From Durusdinium trenchii (Eukaryota > Sar > Dinophyceae > Suessiales > Symbiodiniaceae), in NCBI GenBank assembly GCA_963970005.1, contig CAXAMN010015391.1:1-64000 (forward strand): DNA of 64,000 bases, given 5' to 3'. Numbering within the stretch: the first letter of the stretch is position 1; every line of letters begins with the position of its first letter. The position numbers and the translations under genes were made by a program. Under the pieces are notes generated by a model that was not told where the DNA came from, ran no database searches, and saw nothing but the letters and a program-made list of their open reading frames with translations. Shown piece by piece: positions 47,301-59,300 of the stretch.

Positions 47301-50300
47301 CTTCCAAGCAAGTGAAGGTCGAGGATTCTCTAAAATGCAATGTCTCCCTTCTCGCAACTGTTGCCTGGCCACTTGGAGCGCAAAGTTCATGAGGATGCGC
47401 CCGGAAGACATTCTTGAAGGCCAGGTCATTCGGCTTTTGCTGTTCAGGTACTGCAAGGGGCTGAAAGATCCACAAGGAAAAGCTAGCACCACACAGTACG
47501 GTTTCTCCTTCTGAAGTCGCCGAAGAGCTTCTTCTCGATCACGACGGCGAAGAAAGTTCCATCCATTCTCCAGGCTCATTGCTGAACCCACCACATGGCC
47601 CCTCCTCATAGCTTCTTTCATGACATTTCGGGAGTTCGTGAAGACTTCAGCAACAAAGGGCCTTGTAGGGTCCGAGTTGTGCTCATTCGCAAGGGCCTCA
47701 TGGATGTTTTTGGACAGGTCAATCACTTGGACAAAGGGTTCTTCATTCAAATGGGCATTCATCTCCTCGAAGTACTCAACCTCGAGAGCATGCCGAACTT
47801 GCCGGGCACTTCGAGAGACCTTCACACGATCCGAAACATGCTGGTTCCAAGCTTGAGCAATCAGATCAGCTTGCCCACGCTTCAGCTCTTGGTGGATCAA
47901 GAAGGGGTTCAGCGATCCAGCACTGCCTCTCTCTCCTCTTGGCTCAGGAAGGGAATCCTCCCCTCTCCATACTGGGCGGCCAGTCTGGCCTCGAAGTCCT
48001 GCTCCAGGCTCATGGCCACTTCTGCACGGAAGTCCGGGTCGATCTTGTAGAGCTCCTCCATGTCCGGCCCCGCCTGATAACCATCCGGCCCCACCTGGCA
48101 CCCCATCTCGGTGTCGGCGATGAGACTGGGTTCTGTCATCTGCTCCCAGCGGGCGTTTCGGAGTTCTTGCATCTCCAATGCCATGCGGTCCAAGGCTGCC
48201 TGGAAGTTCTTTTGCATCGCCTGAACTTGAGGCCAAGGCACATTCTCTGGTGGACGACTTCCCGAAGCCTCGCTCTTCAAGTTCTTGTAGAGGGTGGACT
48301 CCACGATGAATGGAGCCAGAGTAGGCTTCTTGGCGTCTCCCTTGGCCTTGGCTTTTGCGGAAGGTTTGGAGCCTTCCTTCAACAATGCAACGGTCGGCTT
48401 GACCTTCTCCTTGATCTGCTCCACAGTGTCGGACGCTTGGATTGGGACGTTCAGCAATGCCGCCAGCTTCACAAGATCTTTTCGGAGAGTTGGTAGTCCA
48501 CCTCGAGGTCCAATGAGCTCCCTCGCCTGTTGTTCCAACTCGCCAGCTGCGGCTGCTTCCTGGGCTTTGGTTTGAGCTTCCGCCAGAGCTGCGGACTTGA
48601 CTTTCTGGCTCAAACCCTTGGCGGCCTTGGCCAACTTGAAGCCCTGAAGAACTGGATCTTCGCAAAATGAAGCGTCCAAACCAATGCGGTTCCGCCACTG
48701 GATGCATTCGCTCAGGTGGGCAAAGGTGAACTTGTCTGCCTCGTAGGCCTTCATCAAATGGCGCTTGCTGATCACCTTGTCCTTGGCTTGCTTCTGTCCT
48801 TGGTCGAACCAGGTGTCGGCCGTCGAGATTGCCGGGTAGGGCAAATGCAGATAGCGCAAATAGGACCTTGGCAAGCACCACAGCAGGACTCCTTTTGCTG
48901 CCCACATTGACCTTTCTCTCATGCGAAGGATCATCCTTCGCCAGCGCTGAGGGACTCGGATCACCAGGTCGTTTGGCATCATCATCAGCGCTCAAACTGG
49001 TAGTAGTCGAGGTCCGAGAAGAGGATGTAGTCCGGGAAGGCTTTCTCGCGGGTTGGCGAGGCATTGAGGCTTGAACCGCAGAGCCACGATCGGCCAAAAC
49101 TGAACAAACAAGGTTCCCAAAGTGCAGGCTGCTTTCAGTGAGGAAGTGATCATGACCGTCAGGGTGCTGGGAAACAAAACGAGAGGTGCCATCAAAACGT
49201 GAATGCAACCAACGTGAAGTGCTCATCTGAATCTCAACGACACCATCGACTCCGAGTTTCCGCCAGCGCTGAGGGCCCAGGCCTGGCCATCGCTCCGGCA
49301 GCAAGCCGAGGAAGAAGTGGCCTGCCGAGAGCTGTCGTAGCCGGATTGGCTCAGCACCCAAAAGCTCACAGTGAAGCAGCTTCTTGCTAAAGTTCATCAC
49401 TGCACCAACCGCTTCCAAAAAATCACGTCCAAGGAGCAGCCCCAACGAAGGAACATCTACAACTGAGGTCCAAAAACAAAGAACCACTCCCCCGACCATT
49501 GTGGGCAACCTCCACCTTTGAGAGCTTTTCTGGCAGCCACCATTACCAAACCTGAAGGTTTCGTTCTCATCCTCCACCAAAACCAACTCAAGTACAGCTT
49601 TGGGGGCACTTTCACGAAGACAGGTGAGGTAGCTGGAAAGCCATTCACAACCAGTGCAGGTGCGGTTGCAAGCACTGTCCAAAGCGCCAACCAGCCGCTT
49701 GTCTTTCGTGAGCCCTTGCACGAGGTTCACCTCTTTGGGCATGTGAGACTGGTTGAAGGCCGTCTCAAAGTCAGCCGTCAGCTTTTGAGGGCTGCACAAA
49801 ACAGTCAAAACTTCATGGCTGCCGTCGGGGTCAATGTGCTCGGTGTTCATGGTCTCGGTCACCTTGACCTGCTTCACGGGCGGTTTGCCCTTCTTCCGAC
49901 CGAGTTGCTGGCCGGGCTTTTGGCATTCCGGATCTCCTGCCCAGTGTCCAGGCAGTCCGCAGTCGAAACACGGATGTTTTTCCGACTGCTTCTTCAAACT
50001 CACCTTGCTTGCTCCAGGGCTGCCTCCTGAAGTTGAAGGCTTGCCATAACCTCTGTCCTTGCGGACTTCTTGAAGTTTGGTGCGAGCTTCTTTCATCGTC
50101 AAGAAGGCCTCAGCAGCGGCCTCCACAGACTCTTCAACTTCATTCAGCGTCTCGACATCGAGACCATCAGCTGCAGCCTCTTCAAGCTCTGTCGCCAGGA
50201 TCTCAGCCTCGCTCTGCAAGACTTCCTCCAACTTGGAGGATCAGGGGCTTCCTCCACCGGCTCATCAGCCGTCTCCTCCGGCTGCTCATCCACCTCCGAC

Positions 50301-53300
50301 ACCATGGCCTGCTTGGCCCCCATAGGCTTGCGGTAGCTGGTGAACCTGCCAGAAGACGCTGTGGAAGAACCGCTTCGAAAAGACCTTGGTGCAGAACTGT
50401 TCATGGAGGGGGCATAAGAGGAAGCTCGACTTGGTGCTCCATGCTGCTGGCTCAAAAATCTTGACAAAAGGGGAGGTCTTTGGTCTTGGCCACCATCGCC
50501 ACGACGTTGGAGGGGGTCTGCCGAGTGCAGGTCTTTGAAAAGTCGAAGAACCTCCCTCTCGATGGTGCCATAGTCTTCTGAGCCTCCCAGGGCCGTTTCC
50601 AAAAGCTGGGATCTCAAGGCATCTAAACCCAGCTTGTGTTTGAGCCACCAGCCCAACTCGTTGTCCGAGACGACCACGCCCTCGGACTTCATCTCTGAAA
50701 CCAACGTCCTGAACCGGGTCGTGAACTCGGAGATCCTCTCGCCGCCCCGCCTTTTGAGCTCCAGGTAGAAGACATGTCGGAGCTCTCCTCTCTTGTCTAA
50801 GGCCGTCCGGCCTGTCATCTCCTCGAGGGCGTTCAGGAGCTTGTTGATGCCACTCAGGGGATCCTCAGGGATGATCACCTCTTCATCGCCAGTGGTGGCA
50901 TTGGGCATCTTCACTTCCTGCTGGTAGGTCAGATCAGCAGGATCAAACTCCTCGCCCCTCTGGCGAACAACGCCAGATTGGCGAAGAAGCCACCGCGCCG
51001 CCAGGTTGTACTTCTTTGTTGACTGGATGTCGAGGCCAGCCAACCACCAGGACATCTCTCTCCTGAACGGGCGCCAAGTTTGGGGGCTCCCATCCCATGT
51101 TGGGACTCGGCTCCAAGCTCCTGCATTGGCATCCTTCTCGTCTGCCATCGGTGGACCTGCGAAGGTCGCCTTCCTCAGGAAGGCTCAGCAAAGGGTGAAA
51201 GGAAGCAAAAAAAACTCAAATTCAACTCCTCGGAACCGTCTCCAGTCCTCTCGCTCCCTCAAAGGCGCGTGCCAGTCGAAAGAGGCCCAAAGAACCAAAA
51301 AGCAACCAAGGAAGTCTGCACCCTCCCTGTCGGACAACGCTGTCAGGAGCTCTGCCGTGAGCACCCACCTCGAAGGCCGGGACGAAGGGCTCGTGCACCA
51401 AGGACCAAAGCAAGGTCGCGGCCGCCTAGCCGCAGGCAAAAGCAAAGGTCGCGGCCGCCAAGCCGCTAGCAAGAAAGGAGCGCGCAGCAGCGAATGGCTC
51501 GGGATCGAACCTAAAGGCTCCGGTGCCACTGAGAAAGCACGACGGGGCGTGTCGCGCTTCAGCGATTTTCCACCGAGGCGAAAACAGCAGTAGCTATTGG
51601 CTTAGGCGCCTCCAGCCCAAACAACCACAATGCGAACGGGTCCGGATCAACTGCGCTCATGCAAACATGTTTCTTCAAAGGTAGAGGACGTGCATGAACA
51701 TGAGATTCAATATGATGATTGTGAATGTTACAGTACATGTTCCGATTCAACTCGTTTTTCAATTTTAATGGTTTAGGGATCTCCTATGCCTCCTATGCAT
51801 CCTCTACTCCAGGATGACTATCAGGCTGACGCGCTCTTTCTATCACAACAACCAGCCACACTGAGCCGCTCGACCGTCCCAGCTGCGTATCGATTTTGCA
51901 CACGGCTTTGAAGGCCGACAAGAGCTGCGTCCACTTGGCCAAACTCCAAAATCCATGTTGATCAAAGTGCTCTAGCCAGGACACTGAATCATGGCCTCCA
52001 AACGGTCACGGCGGAGATAAAAACACACGGTGCGCTGCCGCTTCAGAAAGGCGCAAACAAACCCCGTTCGCGGCGACGGAAATGCGATGTTGCAGTGCAT
52101 CGCGCCAGCGATATCAACATTGCACAACAGAGCGAAATGAACGAGATGATTCTGGCTCATGAATCATGAGCCAGATCTGGAGATCTCCCAGTTCGGCCCT
52201 GTGGAAGGGAAATCAACTCGTCTGCCAGCCGTGGGTCTCACGGTCGAAAACGGACGTACGACGGTCTCTGTCCCGACGTACACCGTGCCGTGCGGTTCTT
52301 GTCGCGTCGGTTGGCACGGTGTGTCGGCGTTCGGAGGGACGGTTCTGCGCGACTGCGTGTTCATTCAGTGACCTGACCGAATAAAACATGTGATCAAGCT
52401 AGATGTCAACTGGAATTTAAAAAACTATATATACCTAGAGGAACCGTTGGCAGAAATTTTTGCCGAGACACCATTGTGCCCTGATTTCAGCCAAATTCAT
52501 CGAAAAGCGCCGAATCCAAAAAATAACGCCGAGCAATATGAAAACTGCCGACTTCAATGGTTTTCAGTTGCTAGATTCTCAAACCAACACTTGCCAGATC
52601 TTGCCAGTCTTACCAAGCCCTTCCCCGCCCCTTTCCCAAACCAAACTACAGGGTGACCATCCACAGTTTGGGCTTATATATGAGGACCAAAGGGATTGGC
52701 ATCCACAGTTTGGATACCTTGGAATCCTTGCACGGCACAGATGAGAGTTAATCCACAGTTTGGGAGTGCTTACAAAGAACACACTTAAAAGATCCAACAA
52801 TGTTTGCCTAAGTTCATGCCTTGTCTTCCAGACCTTCTTGATATTTCCCCTACGGTTTTCTTGAAAGGCCAATCCAGGCAAGCAAAGTTCTGTCTTTGCT
52901 TCTCCGGATCACTCTCCAAACAATGCTTTGCCGCTTTGCCCTTTCATGATCCAACCTCCCTTGACAAGGGTGGTTGTAGAACAGCTGCAACTCACAATTG
53001 GGCCAACAAAAAGATCTTTCCAGTGCAGCCATTCAAGATGTTGATTCTTATATATAGGAAGCCCCAACTAAGCAAAAACATGGTTACGGACAATTGCGCC
53101 GAATTGTCGGGCAATTACGCCGAATTATCGGAGATTTACGCCGAATTATCGGGCAATTACGCCGAGATCTAGGGATGACAAAACTTTTGAAAACTATGAA
53201 CAACTTGACTGCCACGATTCACGCAAGGGTGCCCGGTTGGTTCACGGTGAGTTTACGTTGAATTATGCATGGTCCATGCACAGTCCTCTAACTTTCACCT

Positions 53301-56300
53301 TGGTGATGGAATCAAATCTCTCCATTCACCGAATATGTTCAACAACAGCTTTGTGCCACTGCAAACATAGGAAATCAGGGAAGAGGGTTGCGTCGGGCCA
53401 CAGAAACCATTTGGCATTTCTGCCAGGCCTTCTTGAACGGAGAATTTAGGCTCTTAAACTCTGTGACCCCAAGTCACTGTCCCAAAGGTTGTAGTAGAAG
53501 CTTAGGCACACTTTTAGCTCAAACTCGAACAAACGGATTGAACAAACGGCTGCAGTGAAACATACATCTATACAAGCTATGTCATGTACATGTAACTGGT
53601 GCTACATCTGATCACGCCTCCCGAGTTTAACATCTCCCAGAAGTTAAGCGAGTCAGGATTAGCACTTCGGTGAATTAGCTCGTAGCCCTTCAGTACATCT
53701 TGGTCCTGAAGAAGTACCTACTCTAGCTCAAGCCGTTCACGCTTTCAAAGTCAGCTCATGCTCACCTTCCAGGTAGTGGAAGTTCATGCCTTTCATAGCT
53801 GTAGTCATTTTCTCTTCGGTGACAGCTTTCGTTAGCACGTCGGCCAACATTCGGTCGGCGCCTTCCTTCTTGAGACGAAACTCTTTCTTTGCTGTGCGCT
53901 CTTGTACCCAGTGGTACTGAGTGTCAACATGTTTAGCTCGTCCCAAGCCTCGACGGTTTCCCATGGCGATGCCAGCGGAAGCGTCCATTGTCACCTCTTT
54001 GTTGGGAAACAATCCCCAGTCTCTTGCTGTTGATGCGATTCCAAGCATTTGACATGCTCCAGAAACAAGTCCGTAGTACTCGGATTCGCCACTGCTCAGG
54101 GAGACAACTCCTTGGCCTTTGCTGTATGTTGTAAGACAGCATTTGTTGGCCATGAGCACGCCTCCTGACACACTCTTTCGTGTCCTTATGCAACCTGCAT
54201 GGTCGGCGTCTGACCACATGTTGAAGGGGTTGCAGGTGCTTTGGTTTGGAAACAACTGTGCAACTCTTGGTCGATACCTGACATATCGAGCCAATCGTTT
54301 CAGCATATTCCAGTGCCTCGATGTTGGGTTCTGTAGACCTTGTGCCAATGAGCGCGTTGCAGTTTGCAGATCAGGTCGATCCTGTGCCAAATACGCGGCT
54401 CTCATAGCAATAGATCTATACATCGTTGCATCTTCGGCACTCAGCGGAACTTCTTCATGTTGGAGTTCCTCTTGACTTGGCTTGGCCAAAGGTGTTTTGA
54501 CCTTGCCTGGTTGACCAGTGCCTAACCACTTGATGATCAACTCTGCATGTCTTGGATCTGGTTCCCACCAAATGCCTTCATTTGACCAGGTGATGATGCG
54601 ATTCAGCACTCTGATCTGTTGGCTTGCTTTTGGTGAACCTGGTGGACCGAGAATGCCTCGTTCCACAACTTGCCATTCTTTGGCTGCTGAAGTGTGAAAC
54701 CATTTGATGTCATCAAAACTTCCAACTGTCGTGAAATCGTCTCCATGCACTTCTGTTCGAAGTTCTCTGGATGCATGGTAGTAGATGCATGGGTTGGACT
54801 TGCCTTGAACAAATCCTAGCTTCTTCATAAACTCTGCAATGGTCAGCTCCCAATTCATGGGTGCGTCTCTGGTGCCGTAAAGGCTTCTGACCAATCTTCC
54901 TACCACATCTCCATCTTCTGGTTTCTTGCCTTCTGATGGAATTTCAACATAGAGTTCTCTTGTTGCTTTGGAGTAGAAATGAGCTCTCTTCACATCCAAA
55001 AATCCTAGGAAAGATTGCTTTGCTTTTCTTCTTTCGCCTTTCTCCAATGGAAGGCTGTCGCTGACTGCAATGGTTAGCAGTAGCTTCAAAGCTGCAAGGC
55101 TCGGCATAGCTGCGAAAAATTCGTCAAAACCTGAGCCTCTTTTGATCTCTTGCGCTACCAATCGACTTCTGTAGAGAGGATTGGTTTCATCTTGCTTGTT
55201 CACATCTACCCATCGAGTTCCAATGATTTTGGTTCCTTTTGGAACTTTGCTTCTTGGGATCTTTTCCCAAACTCCCATTGATTCGACAATGTCGATCTCA
55301 TCTTTTCTAGCTTTCTCTACCTTCTCAGGTAGAAGCTCTTTTCCACTGATGTCATCATAGTACCACCAGTCTTTTGCCTCTTCTGCCATTTCTTCTGGCA
55401 GTGGGATCTTCTCTTCACACACTGGTTTCTCTGGGTCGATGCTAGATAGCACTCTCTCTCTGTCTTCTAGGATTAGGCTTTCTAGAGCCATCTCGATGCT
55501 CTGGATGTCTCTTGTTCTCTCGGCTTCATCTTCATGTTCGCTTTCTGCCTTTCTCTTCTTGTCTCTATCTACTCTGGCTTTTGCTGTAGGTGATCCTGCT
55601 GGTTCATGTTGTTCTTCGTGTTCTCTCTTTTCTCCATGTGGTTCAGGTTCGCGTGGTCTGCGAATACCTGATGCTGAAGCTGATGCTGTGCCTGGTGTTG
55701 GTGGTGCTGCTTCTGGTTCGTACCAAAGTTCTGTCACAATGTCCATCTTGTGTGGTAATGCTCCATTGAGTATCTCTGGTGGAAGGTCTGTTGTCATGAC
55801 TCCACTCTCAATGATTGCATTGTTTGCATGGTTTCTTGTGACTCGGTGCCAGACGATGGACCAATCAGGTCCTCCTGGCATGGTGGTTTGAAAACAGTAA
55901 GCTTCAACGTCAAGTCGTGCGAACACTCGACACGAATCGGGAACTCCCGATGGTCTTTTGCTTTCGTATCCATGAAGGATTTGAGGTCTCTTGCCACTGA
56001 CGGGTTGTGGCATGCCAGTGGTTGCCTCTCCAACTCGGCTTTCATGTCTTGCTACTCTTGGGTTCTCTTCTTCTTCTCCTCTGATGCTCTCTTCAAGTCT
56101 GTCTCGACACCTGTTGGTGTGATGGATGCCTGTAGATCTCTTGCCAATCTGTGTGGCATCACAAGCTGGGCAACCTGCTGTATACCCAAACTTTTCCAGG
56201 TCTTTCTTGGTGATGTAAAGCCTTCTCAGCTTTCGTTTCTTGTCATCTATTGCCGGTGGTTGCACCAAAGCTTCACCACTTGGGCTGGCAATGATTGGTT

Positions 56301-59300
56301 CCCTTGGGGCTGCAATCGCTGGTTCTTCGCGAACTGCTTGAGGATCCCAGGGAGTTCCAGTGATCGATTTCAGCAGCTCTGAATCATATCGATCTTCTTC
56401 TGGCTTTCTCCGAATGGATTGCACTGTGAAAACGCCTGTGGAATTTCCTACTATCTTCTCTGTGGTGGTGTCTTTCACTCCTAGAAAAATTCCTTTGGTC
56501 CATTGGGCCTCGAACTTGTGGCCTCTCTTGAGGTATTCGATGGCCTCACCAAATGGTGGAATTGCTACTTTCCATTCACGTCCACGAAGTCGTGAATACG
56601 GAGTCTTTCCGTCTTGAAGTTCGGTAGATCGGAAAAACAGATTGTAGACTGTGGATGCGTGTTCAACTAACCAAGTCAAAACAGGGGAATCGTCAGGAAG
56701 TTTCTCACCATAGTTCGACTCGATTGCGGCTCGAAGAGTCCTGGCTTGTCCTTCCAAGGTTTGAACTGCTCGTTCAATCTCTCCCTTGGATTCTTTGACT
56801 CCTTTCGGGCTCTTCTCGATGATCAGGGTTCCTTCAAACCCATTCTTTACTGCCTCGACAACAGAGGTGAGGGCAGGTTCAGGATCATGTCGAATGATCA
56901 GTTTGGAGTATCCTAGTTTCTTGATGTCGTTCAAAAGTACTTTGGATCCATATGGACCTTTTGTCACACCTTTGTAGGGCAACACATGAGCAAAAAGATG
57001 CTTTGTCCATCGATCTCTGACAACAAGAATTGGTGCATGGGTCTTCTCGTCCAAAACTACATCATCAGTTCGTGAATTCATGAAACAGTAGTCTACAGTC
57101 ACTACTGGGGTTGTCTCATCGGTGTGGTCTATCTTCCTGTGGGGGTTTGCCTTGGCTTTTCCCCTTACACAGGCTTCACACCAAGACCTAAAAGGGAAGT
57201 GTGACACAACATGCTCTTCAAACTCTTTTCTCGTCGGGCGAATGGGAGCATGGATTTTGAGCTCAGGCGGCACTTCGTCGCCTTGCTCGGCCTCTTCGGC
57301 CTGCTCCACCGGGCTTACCCATTGCGGTGCCGGACGAAAGGGTGGAATGCAAGCGGCACAGAACAGACGCCGTTGCTGAACGAGATCGGAATCTTAGTTC
57401 CGTCTCGGGAGATCTGCCCACCAGATCCGTGCATCTGAATGCACCAGCCCTTGCTCATAAGGGCCCCCGCGGAGAGCAGCGGTTTTGCAACCGCCGTCAC
57501 CCGGAAACAGCAGCGTCCCTTGAGGGAGTTCTGGCCGATGCCGATGGTCACCATGGCCTCGATCTTGCCAAGGTCCTTGACCACTTCGCCTGAGGCAGTC
57601 TTGTAGACTTTGCAGGTGCCTTCAGGCTGGATAGGCTTGTAGCCCAATGCGGTGGCCAGTTCAACAGGGATGCAGGAGGTCGCGGCTCCTGAATCCAAGG
57701 TCACCTGATGAGCCATTGGCGTCTCCATGGATGCCAGCTCCAAACTCTTGAGAGCTAATAGATCCTCCTCGCCCTCATCTGGCTCACTCGAAGGTGTGGG
57801 ATATCGTTTTCCCTTTCCCTTCTTGGCCTCACGGGCAGCATCCTGAGTGGCCACGTTGACAGCTCGGGTCAACTGCACCTTCCTCTGCTTGCCCTTTCCT
57901 TGGCCTTTCTCGGAGGCAGCCGGAGCCGAAGCGGCTCGGCTTTTGCCCGGGGATCGTGACCGGGACTTCAGCCGAAGCGTCTGCCTTGGCGCTTCGCTGG
58001 ATTCCTCTGGCTTGGATCCTGGTCCACGGAATCGCTCCTGGTGCTCCTCAGTCGAGCTCTTGAACCAGGCCATGCGTTCCTCCTTGGTCTTGCCTTTCTT
58101 CTCAGGAGGTGGAGGTGTCTTGGCAATGCGCCTTTGCTTTGGCGTCTTTGGGCCAACCTCATCTTCCTCCTCCTGTTCTTCCATCATCTGCTGCATATGG
58201 GCTGTCATGTAGAAAGGAGGTTCGTTCTTGACGGTCTCAAGCTTTGGATCTTTCATCTTCAAATGCTTTGCCACATCTTCGGGCTTCAGATCCATGTCGG
58301 CATCTTTCACATGCTTTGGCGCATCTTTTGAAGTTGGGCTGCCTTGCTGTCCCTTGGCAGTCTTGATGCGCTTTCCCATCTCTTTCTGCTTGATCGTCCA
58401 TTCCTTTGCCCACTGGTTGAGGACTTTTGGCGGGCAACAATTCAAAGCCATATGGTGGTTCCATAGGCCGGTGTCATTGTCACACCTCAGGGCCTTGTTG
58501 CACGCACGGCAGACCATGTTCTTGCTGCCATCTCTGTTCTTGTGGGTGCATTTGGCTACCCATTCATCAAAGCTGAGGATGCGCTCTTGGAACATGTGAT
58601 CGAGCCATGGCACGGTATCTTTCTCTTTTTCTTCTTCTTGTCCATCTGACTCCTCGTCAGCTGGCTCAGTGCCGTTCTCATCCTCTTCAACTTCACCTTC
58701 AAACTCTTCTTCTTCTTCTTCGAGTCCCTCGATCTCAGTCACATCAAGGGGATTGATGTTCTCCATGACTGGAGCTGCGAAGGATGGTGCGCTTGTTGCT
58801 CCTTCGCCTTGGCTTTCGACGCGCTTCATCACAACATAGTCCTCTGGGTTGAACCCAGCTGCAGTGAGCGCCTTGTCGATGACACTGCGGGCTGGATGGC
58901 TAGTAGCCGTCCATGTCTGGCTTTCCCGCTTCATCTCTGCCAACTCTTGAGTGGAGAGATCCTCGATCTTGGGCTCCTTCTCTTTTGGCTTTTCAGGCTT
59001 CTTTGCCTTTCCTGGCTTCTTGTAGCCACGATGCCTCTGGGCCTTTTCTCGACCTCGAGGCTGAGGGGCTTCATCAAATTTTCCTTCATCATCTTCATCA
59101 TCCCAAGCTTGAAGTCGACCAGTACCCTTGGCACGAGCGATCTCATAGTAATCGAGCTCCTCAGGGTAATTGGCCTCATAGTCGCGCCAGGATTCGAAAC
59201 GATCCTGGGCCTTCTCAACGCGATGCTGCTCGGCGCGCTGACGGCTCTTCTCCTTCTTCTTGGCCAATCTTGGGTCCATGCCTGATGCCAAATCAGCTGA

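Larger units (their letters stand above)
42727..51677 (-). mobile_element. Ty1/copia LTR retrotransposon (element 1) with a methyltransferase-like domain
   Basis: 8951 bp, bounded by 148-bp LTRs (TG...CA) and a 5-bp target duplication AAGGT at 42722-42726 and 51678-51682. Order on the minus strand: LTR, primer site, Gag with zinc knuckle, protease, Lys/Ala-rich region, C5-methyltransferase-like domain, integrase, reverse transcriptase, RNase H, LTR. Integrase before RT defines Ty1/copia. The LTRs differ at one base (42781 G, 51584 A), so the insertion is young. The reading frame changes four times, three of them not at obvious slippery sites. It lies in intron 3 of the FkbM-type gene, in the same orientation; without it the intron would be about 525 bp. 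Confidence 0.95.
51683..53433. other. single-copy stretch between the two LTR elements
   Basis: Holds one FkbM exon (51862-51995), a perfect CTGGCTCATGAATCATGAGCCAG-type palindrome near 52150, three ATCCACAGTTTGG words and a 21-bp tandem repeat. A plus frame at 52804-53172 crosses the repeat and is not taken as a gene. Confidence 0.5.

Noticed and set aside
52804-53172. Plus ORF of 122 codons with AELSGNYAELS repeats
   Set aside because: The repeats are the 21-bp tandem array; no coding bias outside it.
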